Part shown: positions 8,527-17,440 of the stretch, piece by piece
Layout: the number at the start of each line of letters is the position of its first letter
Position numbering within the stretch: the stretch's first letter is position 1
Assembly: GCF_008923245.1 (NCBI RefSeq)
Contig: NZ_WBOS01000006.1
Span: forward strand, 124,001-188,000
Length of the DNA stretch: 64,000 nt
Reading direction: 5' to 3'
Origin: Cytobacillus depressus
GTDB lineage: Bacteria; Bacillota; Bacilli; Bacillales; Cytobacillaceae
Notes under the pieces: generated by a model
Database searches by the model: none
Told to the model about the DNA's origin: nothing
The model's input: the letters and a program-made list of their open reading frames with translations, nothing else
Made by a program: the position numbers and the translations under genes

Positions 8527-8616
8527 CTTAATGAAAACCACTTCTAATTACCTGTTATTTATGGTTTTTTGCGTAGTTATTATGACTTTTTCCTCCCAAA
8601 ACGGAACCCGTTATAT

Positions 8617-8655
8617 AAAAAGGAAGGGCTTATTTTATTTTCCTTAAGCCCTTCC
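8617..8655 (-). terminator. Rho-independent terminator of the DUF1284 gene
   Basis: On the minus strand GGAAGGGCTTA (8655-8645) pairs perfectly with TAAGCCCTTCC (8632-8622), followed by TTTTTATA. The stem overlaps the last codons of the gene. Confidence 0.8.
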
Positions 8656-9046
8656 CTTCATGGATTTCCTGAATGCCTTCCTCGCAAACTCCATATGAAC
8701 GCCAAGAACATGTTTCACACACAATTTGAATATCGGACGGAACGACAAATTTTCGAATGTGAGACTCAATGTTTTTCCACTGCAGAATTTGTCCGATTTT
8801 AAGCCCTAATTTCTCTAGAATAGCGGCATCTCTTTCATAAATATGGTCGTCTTGGCAGTGGTATTTACCTGAGTTGGGGTATTTTTCACACAGCTGATCA
8901 GGTCCCTTAATGATTTGAATTAACGTTTCGGGGTCATTACTTAAGTTTTGATGCAAATGCGTCATATTTTCCACATATTCTTCGGAATAGCCCATGCCTC
9001 GATAGCCAAGAAGGCAAAAAAGATGATGACCGCGCAGCTTATACAT
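8630..9046 (-). CDS. DUF1284-family protein
   Basis: 138 aa. The N-terminal MYKLRGHHLFCLLGYRGMGY is the hallmark of DUF1284, followed by conserved Cys positions (LCEKYPN, KYHCQDDHIYERD, IVCETCSW). The pattern of spaced Cys and His residues suggests metal or iron-sulfur binding, but the family's function is not established. The start follows TGGGGGGTAAG on the minus strand. It is convergent with the EamA gene and ends in its own terminator. The upstream region (9047-9150) holds two GTTAAC motifs (9083-9108) that could be part of an operator. Confidence 0.8.
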   Translation of the reverse strand: MYKLRGHHLFCLLGYRGMGYSEEYVENMTHLHQNLSNDPETLIQIIKGPDQLCEKYPNSGKYHCQDDHIYERDAAILEKLGLKIGQILQWKNIESHIRKFVVPSDIQIVCETCSWRSYGVCEEGIQEIHEGKGLRKIK

Positions 9047-9332
9047 AACTTACCCCCCAGTTTGCAGATTCAAAATCCATAAGTTAACCAAAAATATCTT
9101 TAGTTAACACATTTTATTAATCATATCATCACATCTGAATTAATAGAACTTTTTTTGAGGGCTGATCCCTTGGCTAGAAATGGTGCCTGGATATGGCCAT
9201 TCGTTACCGGCGGGAAAAAGGACGGAAGGGGGATGGCGATATCCCGTTCCTCCTCATTTTCACTCAAAGTCTCCGGGAACCAGCCCGTGCTGAATAGGAA
9301 TGCAAGGAAATGTTATCGTTGCAACTTTAAAC
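9047..9332. other. intergenic region with a GC-richer block of unknown origin
   Basis: Bases 9150-9300 are visibly richer in G and C than the flanks. On the minus strand an open frame of roughly 60 codons without a start codon runs through it (TGWFPETLSENEEERDIAIP is part of it), and another frame is open on the plus strand. I recognise neither. This may be a relic of transferred DNA. The two GTTAAC sites at 9083-9108 lie near the start of the DUF1284 gene. Confidence 0.35.
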
Positions 9333-9890
9333 TCAGGCATTTAACTTTTGTTGAAGCTTCTTCTTTTTCCATGGTTTTAAATACGAAATGATGAAAATAA
9401 AAATAGTAACAGCTACTTGAAAATATACTGCAAATTGTCGGATTTCATGATTTTTAATAAAAATAGGATTGCTTAAAGCCAATTCTTTTTGCGTTTCTAA
9501 TAATTCCATATTTGACATCATCAACTTGTCCACTATAAAAATCCCAACAATGGTCTGAACAATAAAAAGAATAAATTTTACCCCAACCCATCGATGCTTA
9601 AAAAATCCCCAATTCGTAAAAAATCCGTAAATGAAACCTACTAATAAAGTTCCGATTGCCCCCCAGCGAATAATATGATCACTGATAATGATAATGTTTT
9701 TATATCCTAGATAAGATTCATCATAATTTGTAAAGTTAATATGAAGATTCAATGCTACTGAACTCAAAATCCCTCCAAAGAATAATACTACTAATAAAAC
9801 GTGAATAATTTTTAACCATCTCATTCCTATCGGACCTAATTTTTTCAAGCTTATTCCTCCAAAATGTTTATTGCTGTCTCTGTTAGTCAC
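9333..9890 (-). CDS. four-helix integral membrane protein
   Basis: 185 aa from GTG 9890, preceded by AGGTGG. About four transmembrane helices are visible (LKIIHVLLVVLFFGGILSSV; IRWGAIGTLLVGFIYGFF; VGVKFILFIVQTIVGIFIV; FQVAVTIFIFIISYL), and a lysine-rich tail KKKKLQQKLNA. The His in the first helix and the overall layout recall CopD/DUF2269-type membrane proteins, but the evidence is weak. A 3'-terminal fragment of a related gene lies at 12579-12672. The gene is monocistronic. Confidence 0.55.
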   Translation of the reverse strand: MTNRDSNKHFGGISLKKLGPIGMRWLKIIHVLLVVLFFGGILSSVALNLHINFTNYDESYLGYKNIIIISDHIIRWGAIGTLLVGFIYGFFTNWGFFKHRWVGVKFILFIVQTIVGIFIVDKLMMSNMELLETQKELALSNPIFIKNHEIRQFAVYFQVAVTIFIFIISYLKPWKKKKLQQKLNA

Positions 9891-10049
9891 ACCACCTATT
9901 GTAATACTGGAAAAATAAATTCAATATATTCTGAGGTCGTAATTATTGCTACGGCTGTGGTCTTATTTTTCTTACTCTAGTAAAGGGGATAAGAAAGGAA
10001 ATTGGTTTGAAATAACATTTTTGGAACCTGAAATGTTAAAATATAGGAA

Positions 10050-10157
10050 ATGGCGTGGGGAGATTGGGTATATTTAAATTTGCTTATTTCATTTTTTATT
10101 GCTATTAATATTTATTTATTAATTGAAAAGAAGTTAAAAGTGAAAGAACGATTTTAG
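10050..10157 (+). CDS. possible 35-aa membrane peptide
   Basis: ATG 10050 opens 35 codons ending at TAG 10155. The peptide starts MAWGDWVYLNLLISFFIAIN and has one transmembrane helix followed by a basic tail (EKKLKVKERF), the layout of many real small membrane proteins. The only purine-rich site (AGGAAA) is very close to the start, which lowers confidence. It lies just upstream of another small membrane gene. Confidence 0.35.
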   Translation: MAWGDWVYLNLLISFFIAINIYLLIEKKLKVKERF

Positions 10158-10209
10158 GTTTTTTCATGCTCGGAATAACGCGATAAAAATATGGGAGTGA
10201 GTGAACTCT

Positions 10210-10521
10210 ATGGAAGAAATAATTTTTTTGATTATTTTTACGATTCCTCTTTATCTTGTTTTGATTTGGACCTATTTTAATCCTGAGGAAAGTATATTGT
10301 TCGGAAAAAGGTGGATGTATAAAGAAGAACAAGAGCTATCTGAAGAAGTCATCCGCTATACTAAATTCGCATCACTTATAACGATCATCGGATTACCTAT
10401 TATTCTCATAAGTTTCATCATTGAAATTTCCATTTTCAGATTAATAAGTGTAGTTACATTCTTTTTAGTGTTAATATTTGGGGCACTTAAAATATTCACT
10501 ATTGATAATGATTCGAAATGA
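10210..10521 (+). CDS. small three-helix membrane protein
   Basis: 103 aa from ATG 10210, which follows GGGAGTGAG (10192-10200); a GTG at 10201 overlaps that site. Three hydrophobic helices are visible at about residues 3-22, 55-72 and 75-97, with a cytoplasmic-looking charged loop NPEESILFGKRWMYKEEQELS between the first two. The layout and the FGKRW..E.E.SE...Y motif recall the DUF6199 group of small bacillar membrane proteins, but I would not insist on it. Function unknown. Confidence 0.55.
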   Translation: MEEIIFLIIFTIPLYLVLIWTYFNPEESILFGKRWMYKEEQELSEEVIRYTKFASLITIIGLPIILISFIIEISIFRLISVVTFFLVLIFGALKIFTIDNDSK

Positions 10522-10656
10522 AGGAACACTGATATGCGTTACCGAGGCATTATTAGGAATGATTAATGTACTTTTTTATTGAAACGGGCAGGTTAGCTAA
10601 AAAACGATTTTTTTTTTACCCAAAACGTACTCAGTTATACTCATTTAGAGAGGAGG

Positions 10657-11481
10657 ATGAAACCGATTCTTTGGATAATCAATGGTATTATTAGCAGCTT
10701 GATATTCATATTTTTAGTTAGCTTTTCGTTTAACTTTTTTGATATGTTCATGATCCTTATACTTTGGGTGATGTTTGTATTGCCAGTGTTTTTGATTGGC
10801 GGTTCTACCACTTTAGCTGTCGTTTTCTATCTTCAAAAAAAGTATCAATCAATGTCATATTTTCCTTCTTTAATCGTGTTCATTTTTTCAGGTATAATCT
10901 GTAATGTTTTTGCCTTATTGGATTTAGCAAGAAATGGATGGAACGAAGGAGTCCTTCAGTATCTAATTTTAGGAATTGCTGGTTCCCTTATTTATTTTCA
11001 TATGTGGTTGTTATTAAATAAGGCCACTGCACTGATAAAAGCTAAATTACCAATGAATAAAATAAACTTTTTATGGAAAAGCGGAATAAACGTTTTCATT
11101 GTTGTGGTAATAATAGCATTTATATTAAATTTAAATCGTGCCCAAGAGAATATGAAGCTGGAGCAAGTTATTCATTCTATTGTAGAAGATAAAAATAATA
11201 GTCAGTTTAATCTTAACCCTTTAACAGATTTCTCCTGGGATAAAGCCCAATTATTTGGACCATATACTACGAAAGAAATAATAGAAGAAAGTTTAGGAGT
11301 TAGTTACGATGGACAAACAGGTGGGATTGATTACAGAGAAGATATTTTTCTACTCGTTTTTCTTCACGAAGATAAGGTTGTACAATATGCAATTCTAGAT
11401 CGTCAAGGCGCTGTTAATTTTAGCGGAAAAAAAGCTATAACTCCATCTGATGATTTAATAAAGATTGAAAGAACTCATTGA
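10657..11481 (+). CDS. five-helix membrane protein with soluble C-terminal domain
   Basis: 274 aa. ATG 10657 directly abuts GAGAGGAGG, unusually close for a Shine-Dalgarno, so the true start may be a few codons later or a rare codon. Five transmembrane helices occupy residues 1-165; the remaining ~110 residues form a soluble domain containing SWDKAQLFGPYTTKEIIEES, a motif I associate with lone Bacillus proteins annotated as hypothetical. No enzymatic signature is visible. It is followed at 11575 by a strong bidirectional terminator shared with the convergent HAD gene. Confidence 0.55.
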   Translation: MKPILWIINGIISSLIFIFLVSFSFNFFDMFMILILWVMFVLPVFLIGGSTTLAVVFYLQKKYQSMSYFPSLIVFIFSGIICNVFALLDLARNGWNEGVLQYLILGIAGSLIYFHMWLLLNKATALIKAKLPMNKINFLWKSGINVFIVVVIIAFILNLNRAQENMKLEQVIHSIVEDKNNSQFNLNPLTDFSWDKAQLFGPYTTKEIIEESLGVSYDGQTGGIDYREDIFLLVFLHEDKVVQYAILDRQGAVNFSGKKAITPSDDLIKIERTH

Positions 11482-11571
11482 AATAAATATATTTCTTCGA
11501 GTAACAGGTACGAGTGTTCATTAGGACCAGTCACTTTTTTACTATCTGATTAAATCATATGGCCAATAAAA

Positions 11572-11603
11572 AACGACAGGTATATTTCTCACCTGTCTTT
11601 TTT
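11572..11603. terminator. bidirectional terminator
   Basis: GACAGGT (11575-11581) pairs with ACCTGTC (11591-11597), with A-run before and T-run after, serving the converging genes on both sides. Confidence 0.85.
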
Positions 11604-11628
11604 TACAAAAAGTCATTTGAAAAAAACT

Positions 11629-12426
11629 TTATATAGCATATGATTTTGATGATTTAAGAAGATAACGTTCGATAAACTCAGCTAATCCATCATTTTCATG
11701 GTGTTCTGTAACAAAATCAGCAGTTGCTTTAATTTTCTCGCTAGCGTTCCCCATGGCTACTCCAGTACCGGCATGACGAAGCATCTCTATATCATTGGGT
11801 CCGTCTCCAATGGCTACGACTTCTTTTGGACTCATTCGAAATTCGGTAAGCAAGCTTTTTATGGCAGACCATTTAGAAACATTAGGAGCAACTATTTCAA
11901 ATCCGTCATTCCAATCGATGACGTCTGCTTCCTTTTTAAACATAGCAGATAATTCAAGACTTGGTGCACCTGTTCGAACACTATATTTAAGAACATCATG
12001 ATAATTTGCTTTTCTTAAATCTCCAATATACAGTGGCGGAATTTGCCCAACTTTTGTCCAATAATCGATTTCTTCATTGATTTCCTTAACATAAAGCCCA
12101 TTAGCTGTATGGACCATAACATTACAAGGACTTTCAGCGGTCAGATGGTGAAAACGTTCTTCGTTTAATTGGACGGTTTTCATTTGCATAACTCTTCCTG
12201 TCTCCGCATCGTGAATGGCGGCACCATTCAAACAGATCATCGGAGTTCGTAATCCAATTTCTTTATGGTAGGGAGCGGTTACTTCATAGTGTCGACCAGT
12301 AGCTAGAAAAACCTTAACTCCTTGATTAATGAGCCTATGAATGGCTTCTATATTTCGGCGAGAAATGGAGTTTGAGGCTTTTAGTAGTGTACCATCCATA
12401 TCAATAAATATTGCACGTACATTCAT
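11629..12426 (-). CDS. Cof-type HAD-IIB phosphatase
   Basis: 265 aa. HAD motif I is IFIDMDGTLL (nucleophile Asp9, acid Asp11), motif II lies in VFLATGRHY, and motif III/IV in AIGDGPNDIEMLRHAG followed by GVAMGNASEKIK, all diagnostic for the Cof/YkrA group of HAD-IIB enzymes with a C2B cap. These are cytoplasmic Mg-dependent phosphatases for sugar phosphates, flavin mononucleotide or similar metabolites. The exact substrate cannot be assigned. Length is normal. The gene is alone and convergent with the membrane protein at 10657-11481. Confidence 0.9.
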   Translation of the reverse strand: MNVRAIFIDMDGTLLKASNSISRRNIEAIHRLINQGVKVFLATGRHYEVTAPYHKEIGLRTPMICLNGAAIHDAETGRVMQMKTVQLNEERFHHLTAESPCNVMVHTANGLYVKEINEEIDYWTKVGQIPPLYIGDLRKANYHDVLKYSVRTGAPSLELSAMFKKEADVIDWNDGFEIVAPNVSKWSAIKSLLTEFRMSPKEVVAIGDGPNDIEMLRHAGTGVAMGNASEKIKATADFVTEHHENDGLAEFIERYLLKSSKSYAI

Positions 12427-12578
12427 TTATTTTGCCTCCTCATTCGTTGTTAAACCAATCATATCATCTGAATATTAAGGCTAAGTAAACTCATTGTATA
12501 GATTTAGTGAAGAGCAGTTTAATGGTTCGTTAGATAACCGTTCCCTTGAATGTTAGAGGGGCCTATTAAATGAGCCAT

Positions 12579-12672
12579 TTAACTTAATTTTTGTTGAAGT
12601 TTCTTCTTTTTCATGGCTAAAAGAAGCTTATTTGTTTTGGAGATAATTATGATCACAATTACAAATTTACCC
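12579..12672 (-). pseudogene. 3' remnant of a paralog of the membrane protein at 9333-9890
   Basis: On the minus strand a short frame reads a hydrophobic stretch ending AMKKKKLQQKLS before TAA (plus coordinates 12579-12581). The tail nearly equals KKKKLQQKLNA, the end of the gene at 9333-9890, and the DNA upstream of the stop is also similar. No start or upstream part survives. It indicates an old duplication with deletion. Confidence 0.5.
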
Positions 12673-12828
12673 ATCTAAATGTTAAAATAAAGATAAATTT
12701 TTTGGGGAGACGCTAAATGTAAGAGAAATATTGAGTTAATTGAAGAGCATTCATTAGAGGATGCTGTATTAAAATAGTTTCTCGAAAAAGGACTAGTATG
12801 ATATTCAAATAGGGTAAGGGGGATACAC

Positions 12829-13347
12829 TTGAAAATCAGACTGACGGAATTTAGTGAAGATTGGTCCCGAATGTTTCAAACTGAGGCTGAATTCATGAAG
12901 ACAATCTTTGGAGATGAAATCATTAAATTCGAACATTTTGGGAGCACTTCAGTCCAAGGTATGAAGGCAAAGCCTGTCATAGACATGATGTGTATTGTTA
13001 AAGACATCGAGAAGGTTGATATAGTCAATGGAAAAATGGCTGCTTTTGGTTATGATGTAGCGGGAGAATGGGGTATCTCGGGCAGAAGGTTTTTTCGTAA
13101 AGGCGGTGAGAATCGAACGCACCATATCCATTTTTATCAATTTGATCATGATCAAATTGAGCGGCATTTAATATTCCGAGATTATTTGCGGTCCCATCCG
13201 GAAGAAGCAGCTAAATACAGTCACTTTAAAGAGGAGTTGGCTCAGCAATTTGATAACACAAGTGAATACAGTAAGGCAAAAAAAGAGTTCGTGAGGGAAA
13301 TGGAGCAAAAAGCGCTTATTTGGTTTGAGGAAATTCAGCGAGATTAA
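12829..13347 (+). CDS. GrpB-family protein (nucleotidyltransferase fold)
   Basis: 172 aa from TTG 12829, preceded by AAGGGGGA at proper spacing; no ATG is available. The signature FEHFGSTSVQGMKAKPVIDM is that of the GrpB/UPF0157 family, which has a nucleotidyltransferase-like fold; HIHFYQFDHDQIERHLIFRD in the middle is also typical. GrpB domains occur alone or fused to dephospho-CoA kinase, but the reaction is unproven. The preceding 300 bases contain only gene relics, so this gene is likely monocistronic. Confidence 0.85.
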   Translation: MKIRLTEFSEDWSRMFQTEAEFMKTIFGDEIIKFEHFGSTSVQGMKAKPVIDMMCIVKDIEKVDIVNGKMAAFGYDVAGEWGISGRRFFRKGGENRTHHIHFYQFDHDQIERHLIFRDYLRSHPEEAAKYSHFKEELAQQFDNTSEYSKAKKEFVREMEQKALIWFEEIQRD

Positions 13348-13582
13348 AAATTTGACTATTTTATTAGTCTTTCAAACATTAAATTTAGACGCGAGCGAGA
13401 TAAAATCAGTGATTATTATTACGAAAAGGGAATAAGAATTTTTGAATATTTTTGACTGACAAAGACATGAGTTGAAGAAGGAATTTAATCAAAATTAACG
13501 AATTAATTAAGAGGAAATCAATTTATCTAGAAATTGAAAACGTCGAATGATTTGTATCAAATGAAACAATAGGAGCGAAACA

Positions 13583-14113
13583 ATGACAGAAAACACAAAA
13601 AAAGAAGTATTTTCTTGGATAAAATCATTAGCATTTGCCTTCATCGTTGCTTTTATATGCAGAGAGTTTCTTTTTTTACCTACGACTGTATTTGGTGAAT
13701 CCATGTCACCTACGTTTCAAGATCAAGAAAGGGTTGTCATCAGTAAAACGGCTGCCATCGAACGGTTTGATGTGGTTGTATTCGATGCGCCGGATGTGGC
13801 CGGTAAAAAATATATTAAGAGGGTCATAGGACTTCCTGGTGATCGCATAGAGATGAGAGACGATGTCCTTTACATTAATGGAAAAGCATTTGAAGAATCA
13901 TATTTAAAGGAAAATAAAGAAGGTAATCCATTGAATAGGTTGACTGGTGACTTTTTGCTACAAGAAGTACCAAAAGATTCATTATTCGTCATGGGTGATA
14001 ATCGTCTGAATAGCAAGGATAGCCGGCATTTTGGCTTTATTCCAATAAACTCTGTAATTGGAGAAGTGAAGTTTCGATTTTATCCATTTCAGGCAATCGG
14101 CATACCAAAATAA
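13583..14113 (+). CDS. lepB: type I signal peptidase
   Basis: 176 aa, the usual size of bacillar SipS-type enzymes. A single N-terminal membrane anchor (residues 13-33) is followed by box B GESMSPTFQDQE with catalytic Ser40, box D KKYIKRVIGLPGD with the general-base Lys79, and box E MGDNRLNSKDSRHFG. It cleaves Sec and Tat signal peptides on the outer face of the cytoplasmic membrane. ATG 13583 follows AGGAGCG. Bacilli usually have several paralogs, so this is likely an accessory copy. It ends in a terminator at 14127-14158. Confidence 0.95.
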   Translation: MTENTKKEVFSWIKSLAFAFIVAFICREFLFLPTTVFGESMSPTFQDQERVVISKTAAIERFDVVVFDAPDVAGKKYIKRVIGLPGDRIEMRDDVLYINGKAFEESYLKENKEGNPLNRLTGDFLLQEVPKDSLFVMGDNRLNSKDSRHFGFIPINSVIGEVKFRFYPFQAIGIPK

Positions 14114-14126
14114 AGCAGCGAAAGAG

Positions 14127-14158
14127 AGCGTTTCTACAAAGGTAGGGGCGCTTTTTTT
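14127..14158 (+). terminator. terminator after signal peptidase gene
   Basis: AGCG-TTT-CTAC, loop AAAG, GTAG-GGG-CGCT, followed by seven T. Confidence 0.75.
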
Positions 14159-14212
14159 ACTAATAGGGCAGCTTCTGTGTACAGGCTATTTCCTAAATAA
14201 GGAGTGAAATTA

Positions 14213-14638
14213 ATGAAGTCGAATATAAAAGACATAGTAAGCTATGTTAGCTATGTCGTTGGTTTTGTTATGCTAATCATTGTGTTAAGTAAATTTCATT
14301 TTTATTTTGAAAGAATGTTCTCCGAAACTTATAAGATTTTCCCCTGGCACATGTACGCTATATTAATGTATTTGCCAATTGGCGTATTTCTAGGATTGCC
14401 AAACTTCATCAAGGCATTTAAAAGAACAGGCAAATGGAAAATTAATGTGAAAAAGTTGATCATTATTATTTTGCCAATGCTTTTTATCAGTTTTTACTGG
14501 TACTTTCCCTTTGTATATCCAATTCCCGATTTTATTGCAGAGACGAAAGTGTTTTCAAGATTTGGCATGATCGTTGTCGGTTTTATTTTAATAGATAGTG
14601 TTACGAAAGAGGATGATGATAAAAATAAAAGCGATTAA
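14213..14638 (+). CDS. four-helix membrane protein, unknown
   Basis: 141 aa from ATG 14213, preceded by AAGGAGTG (14200-14206). Four hydrophobic helices are visible (YVVGFVMLIIVL; MYAILMYLPIGVFLGLP; LIIIILPMLFISFYWYF; FGMIVVGFILIDSV), with an acidic-basic tail TKEDDDKNKSD. No family recognised. It lies between the signal peptidase terminator and a small open frame at 14647. Confidence 0.55.
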   Translation: MKSNIKDIVSYVSYVVGFVMLIIVLSKFHFYFERMFSETYKIFPWHMYAILMYLPIGVFLGLPNFIKAFKRTGKWKINVKKLIIIILPMLFISFYWYFPFVYPIPDFIAETKVFSRFGMIVVGFILIDSVTKEDDDKNKSD

Positions 14639-14646
14639 TTTCAGGA

Positions 14647-14796
14647 ATGGCAAGGTTTATTGACGACTTGGCAGGGGCTATCTACGATGTCTTTCAGTGG
14701 GCTCCAATCATTGCGGGTGCAAGATTATCTGAAAATGTTTCATCCGAAAATCCTGAACGCCTTTTGAAAATAGTAAATGATTATTGTCTTCTTTAA
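14647..14796 (+). CDS. small open frame, 49 aa, possibly a gene fragment
   Basis: ATG 14647 starts MARFIDDLAGAIYDVFQWAP and continues with a protein-like, acidic sequence ENPERLLKIVNDYC to TAA 14794. The ribosome binding site is weak. A second frame through the same DNA is also open, so the true reading is uncertain. I suspect the remains of a larger gene. Confidence 0.3.
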   Translation: MARFIDDLAGAIYDVFQWAPIIAGARLSENVSSENPERLLKIVNDYCLL

Positions 14797-14995
14797 ATCA
14801 TCATAGGTGTTTCCATTAAATAATAGAAGAGATAAGGACTCTTGTTTAATCCGGTGGCGATCTTTTTTGTTGAACTAACATTTCTTGATAATCGAATAAT
14901 CGTTTAAACCTCTTTTTTGATAATAATTTCCATCAATTTTGGGAATTGAAATGGCAAAGGAACCATATAAAATTATGAAAGGAGAGAGCCATAAA

Positions 14996-16097
14996 ATGCA
15001 GACAATGAACAAGTATGATCGTACGAGTGTGAGCATGGTCTACATTATGACTAATAATGAATCAAATCATTGCTTTTTATAGGGATATGAACGGAATGCT
15101 CACTTTTGTAGGTGCCTACCCAACTTATGGAAGAGGGACTGGAACAAAGGAAGTCTCTACTGCAACTACAAACGATGGCGTGGATCCCCTTACTTCACAA
15201 GGCTCCTTAACTTTGACCCGTGATGGACGCTTCCTGCTTGCCGTTAACGCAGGAAGCCATAGTATCAGCAGTTTCATCATAACCGAAAGAGGAACACCTG
15301 TCCTCGTGGATGTAAGGCCATCTGGAGGTGCTCAGCCCAACAGTGTCGCGGTGTTTGGTCATCTTGTGTATGTCGCCAATGTAGGGAATGCCGCAAACAA
15401 CTTTTCATCTAATATCACTGGTTTTCGCATTGATGATAACGGTCGCCTCACTCCTATTCCCGATTCCACCCACACTCTCAGTACTTTTAATGCCCAACCA
15501 GCCCAAGTTCTCTTTACGCCTGATGGCAGTAAAATCCTTGTATCCGAACTTACTTCAAACCACCTCAGTATATTCAATGTCAATAAAAATGGTACGGTTA
15601 CAGGACCGATCGTTAATAAGTCTTATGGTCAAGGCCCATTGGGCGCTCATTTTCTATCCAATGGTATCCTCTTAGTTACAGAAGCAGATGCAAATGCGCT
15701 GTCATCCTATTCATTGAGCAACGACGGTATCCTTCGCGTGATCAGCGGCTCTGTACCAAACGGATATAAGACAGCGTGCTGGGTTATTACAACGATGGAT
15801 GAACGTTTTGCATACGTTACCAATACCTTAAGCGGCACCATCTCCACCTACGGAATCTCTCCTAATGGAGTACTGTCGGTAGTAGGGCATATTACCAGTA
15901 CGCCGCCAGGTACAGCACCAGGTCTTCCGATAGATGTTGGAGTGAGTAAAGGTGGACGGCATTTTTACACCCTTAACGGAAATCAGGGGACAGTCTCGGT
16001 ATTTACTATCCAAAAGGATGGAAGTCTAGCAAGATTGCAGGTTGCTGCCTGGACTAACATTCCTTACTTTGGATCGCAAGGTTTAGCTGTACTTTGA
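14996..16097 (+). pseudogene. lactonase-type beta-propeller gene with N-terminal frameshift
   Basis: The natural start is ATG 14996 (AAAGGAGAG upstream), reading MQTMNKYDRTSVSMVYIMTNN and then going out of frame. From 15057 the other frame continues NQIIAFYRDMNGMLTFVGAY through a seven-bladed propeller ending QGLAVL. One base too many (or two missing) near 15056 separates the parts. The sequence features, including TKEVSTATTNDGVDPL and repeated 'SxDGRFLxxVNAGS' blades, fit the YVTN/lactonase (PF10282) group of secreted or cytoplasmic proteins found in Bacillus. The in-frame ATG 15057 has no good ribosome site. Confidence 0.75.
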
Positions 16098-16308
16098 TTC
16101 TATGGGATTTCCCCTACTTGGTGGAACAAAAAAACGGGAGTTGTAAAAGCAAGTGCTAGCATACTGGCGGCTATTTTTGTGAGAAAACATATTTGCTTGA
16201 ACACAAATTTATGTAACTGGTGGCGTTGCTTCGATTAAGAAGGGGCATTTGGATTAATCATAGGAAAAAATTTATGAGAAACGTAAATAAAGATAGAGGG
16301 AGCCTAAA

Positions 16309-17349
16309 TTGAATAAAAAGAGAAAAATTAAAGTGATAGGTATTTTCTTTTATTCATTGTTCGTAATTAAATTTGTTTTTCCAACATGGACACCCGATAT
16401 TAAAGGAATAAACAGTATTAGCACATTACAGCAAATTGAAATAAACGGGACGAAAATGGAAGTTATGATTAGGGGAAAAAACCAATCAAATCCGATTATC
16501 ATATTTGTTCATGGTGGTCCAGGCTGTTCGGAAATACCTTACGTAAGGAAGTACCAAGATTTACTCGAAGAGAATTTTACCATTGTTCATTATGATCAGC
16601 GTGGAAGTGGAAAATCCTATCACTTTTTTGAAGATTATTCGAATGTAACAACAGATTTGCATGTGGATGATCTTTTAGAATTGACGGACTATATCACAGA
16701 AAGATTTGGCCAAGAAAAGGTACTATTAATTGGCCATTCATTTGGAACCTATATCGGAATGAAAGCTGCAAGCAAAGCACCTGACAAATTTTCAGCGTAC
16801 ATTGGAATTGGGCAGGTTGCCGATACAGTTCAAAGTGAATTAGATAGTTTAAGATATACGATTAATCAGGCAAAGTTAGCTGGAAACATGAGCGATGTAA
16901 AAAAGCTTGAGAACCTTAAAAGCTCAGTCGAAAATGGTGAAAAGTTTACACCGAGAAATTTAGTTCGAAAATATGGTGGAGCAGCAAAGTTAATTAATGA
17001 TAATATGGATTACTATTTAGGATTTCTATTCGGTCCTGAATATAATTTCCTTGATGCTATTCGTTTTGTAAAAGGCGTTTCGATCACACAAAGCATTTTA
17101 TTATCTGAGGAACGGAAACAACATATTACAAGCATCATTGATCGATTTGAAGTACCTTGTTTTTTTGTCATGGGCCAATATGATTATATGACCTCAGTAA
17201 GCGCTGCACAGACATACTTTGCAAAAATTGAAGCACCTGTTAAGGAGTTTATAATTTTTGATGAATCTGCCCATTATCCACAGTTTGAGCAAAAAGAATT
17301 ATTTGCAAATTGGTTAAATGAAACTTGGAGGGAGCTGGATAAAAAGTAA
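16309..17349 (+). CDS. membrane-anchored alpha/beta hydrolase, proline iminopeptidase-like
   Basis: 346 aa from TTG 16309, preceded by GAGGGAG. One N-terminal hydrophobic anchor (residues 7-25). The catalytic core has the oxyanion motif HGGPG (68-72), DQRGSGKS near residue 96, and the nucleophile elbow GHSFGT with Ser144. Those three motifs together are typical of S33 proline iminopeptidase-type hydrolases; C-terminal Asp (GQYDYM) and His (SAHYPQFEQ) complete the triad. The substrate is unknown and the membrane anchor suggests action at or outside the membrane. It converges with a GNAT gene across a shared terminator. Confidence 0.85.
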   Translation: MNKKRKIKVIGIFFYSLFVIKFVFPTWTPDIKGINSISTLQQIEINGTKMEVMIRGKNQSNPIIIFVHGGPGCSEIPYVRKYQDLLEENFTIVHYDQRGSGKSYHFFEDYSNVTTDLHVDDLLELTDYITERFGQEKVLLIGHSFGTYIGMKAASKAPDKFSAYIGIGQVADTVQSELDSLRYTINQAKLAGNMSDVKKLENLKSSVENGEKFTPRNLVRKYGGAAKLINDNMDYYLGFLFGPEYNFLDAIRFVKGVSITQSILLSEERKQHITSIIDRFEVPCFFVMGQYDYMTSVSAAQTYFAKIEAPVKEFIIFDESAHYPQFEQKELFANWLNETWRELDKK

Positions 17350-17407
17350 TGGAGTAACTTGCTATCTCCTTAAAGAATAATAGATGAGGAATGCTATGAT
17401 AATGAAA

Positions 17408-17440
17408 CAGCGGTCTATCGTTATGATTGACCGCTGCCTT
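17408..17440. terminator. bidirectional terminator
   Basis: CAGCGGTC (17408-17415) pairs perfectly with GACCGCTG (17429-17436), followed by CCTTTTATTT. Confidence 0.75.

Noticed and set aside
9155-9391. plus-strand 78-codon open frame as a gene
   Set aside because: It overlaps the real minus-strand membrane gene, has no ribosome site and lies in a GC-richer block where all frames tend to be open.
15388-15675. plus-strand 95-codon frame within the beta-propeller gene
   Set aside because: Shadow of the real frame; the propeller repeats are in the other frame.
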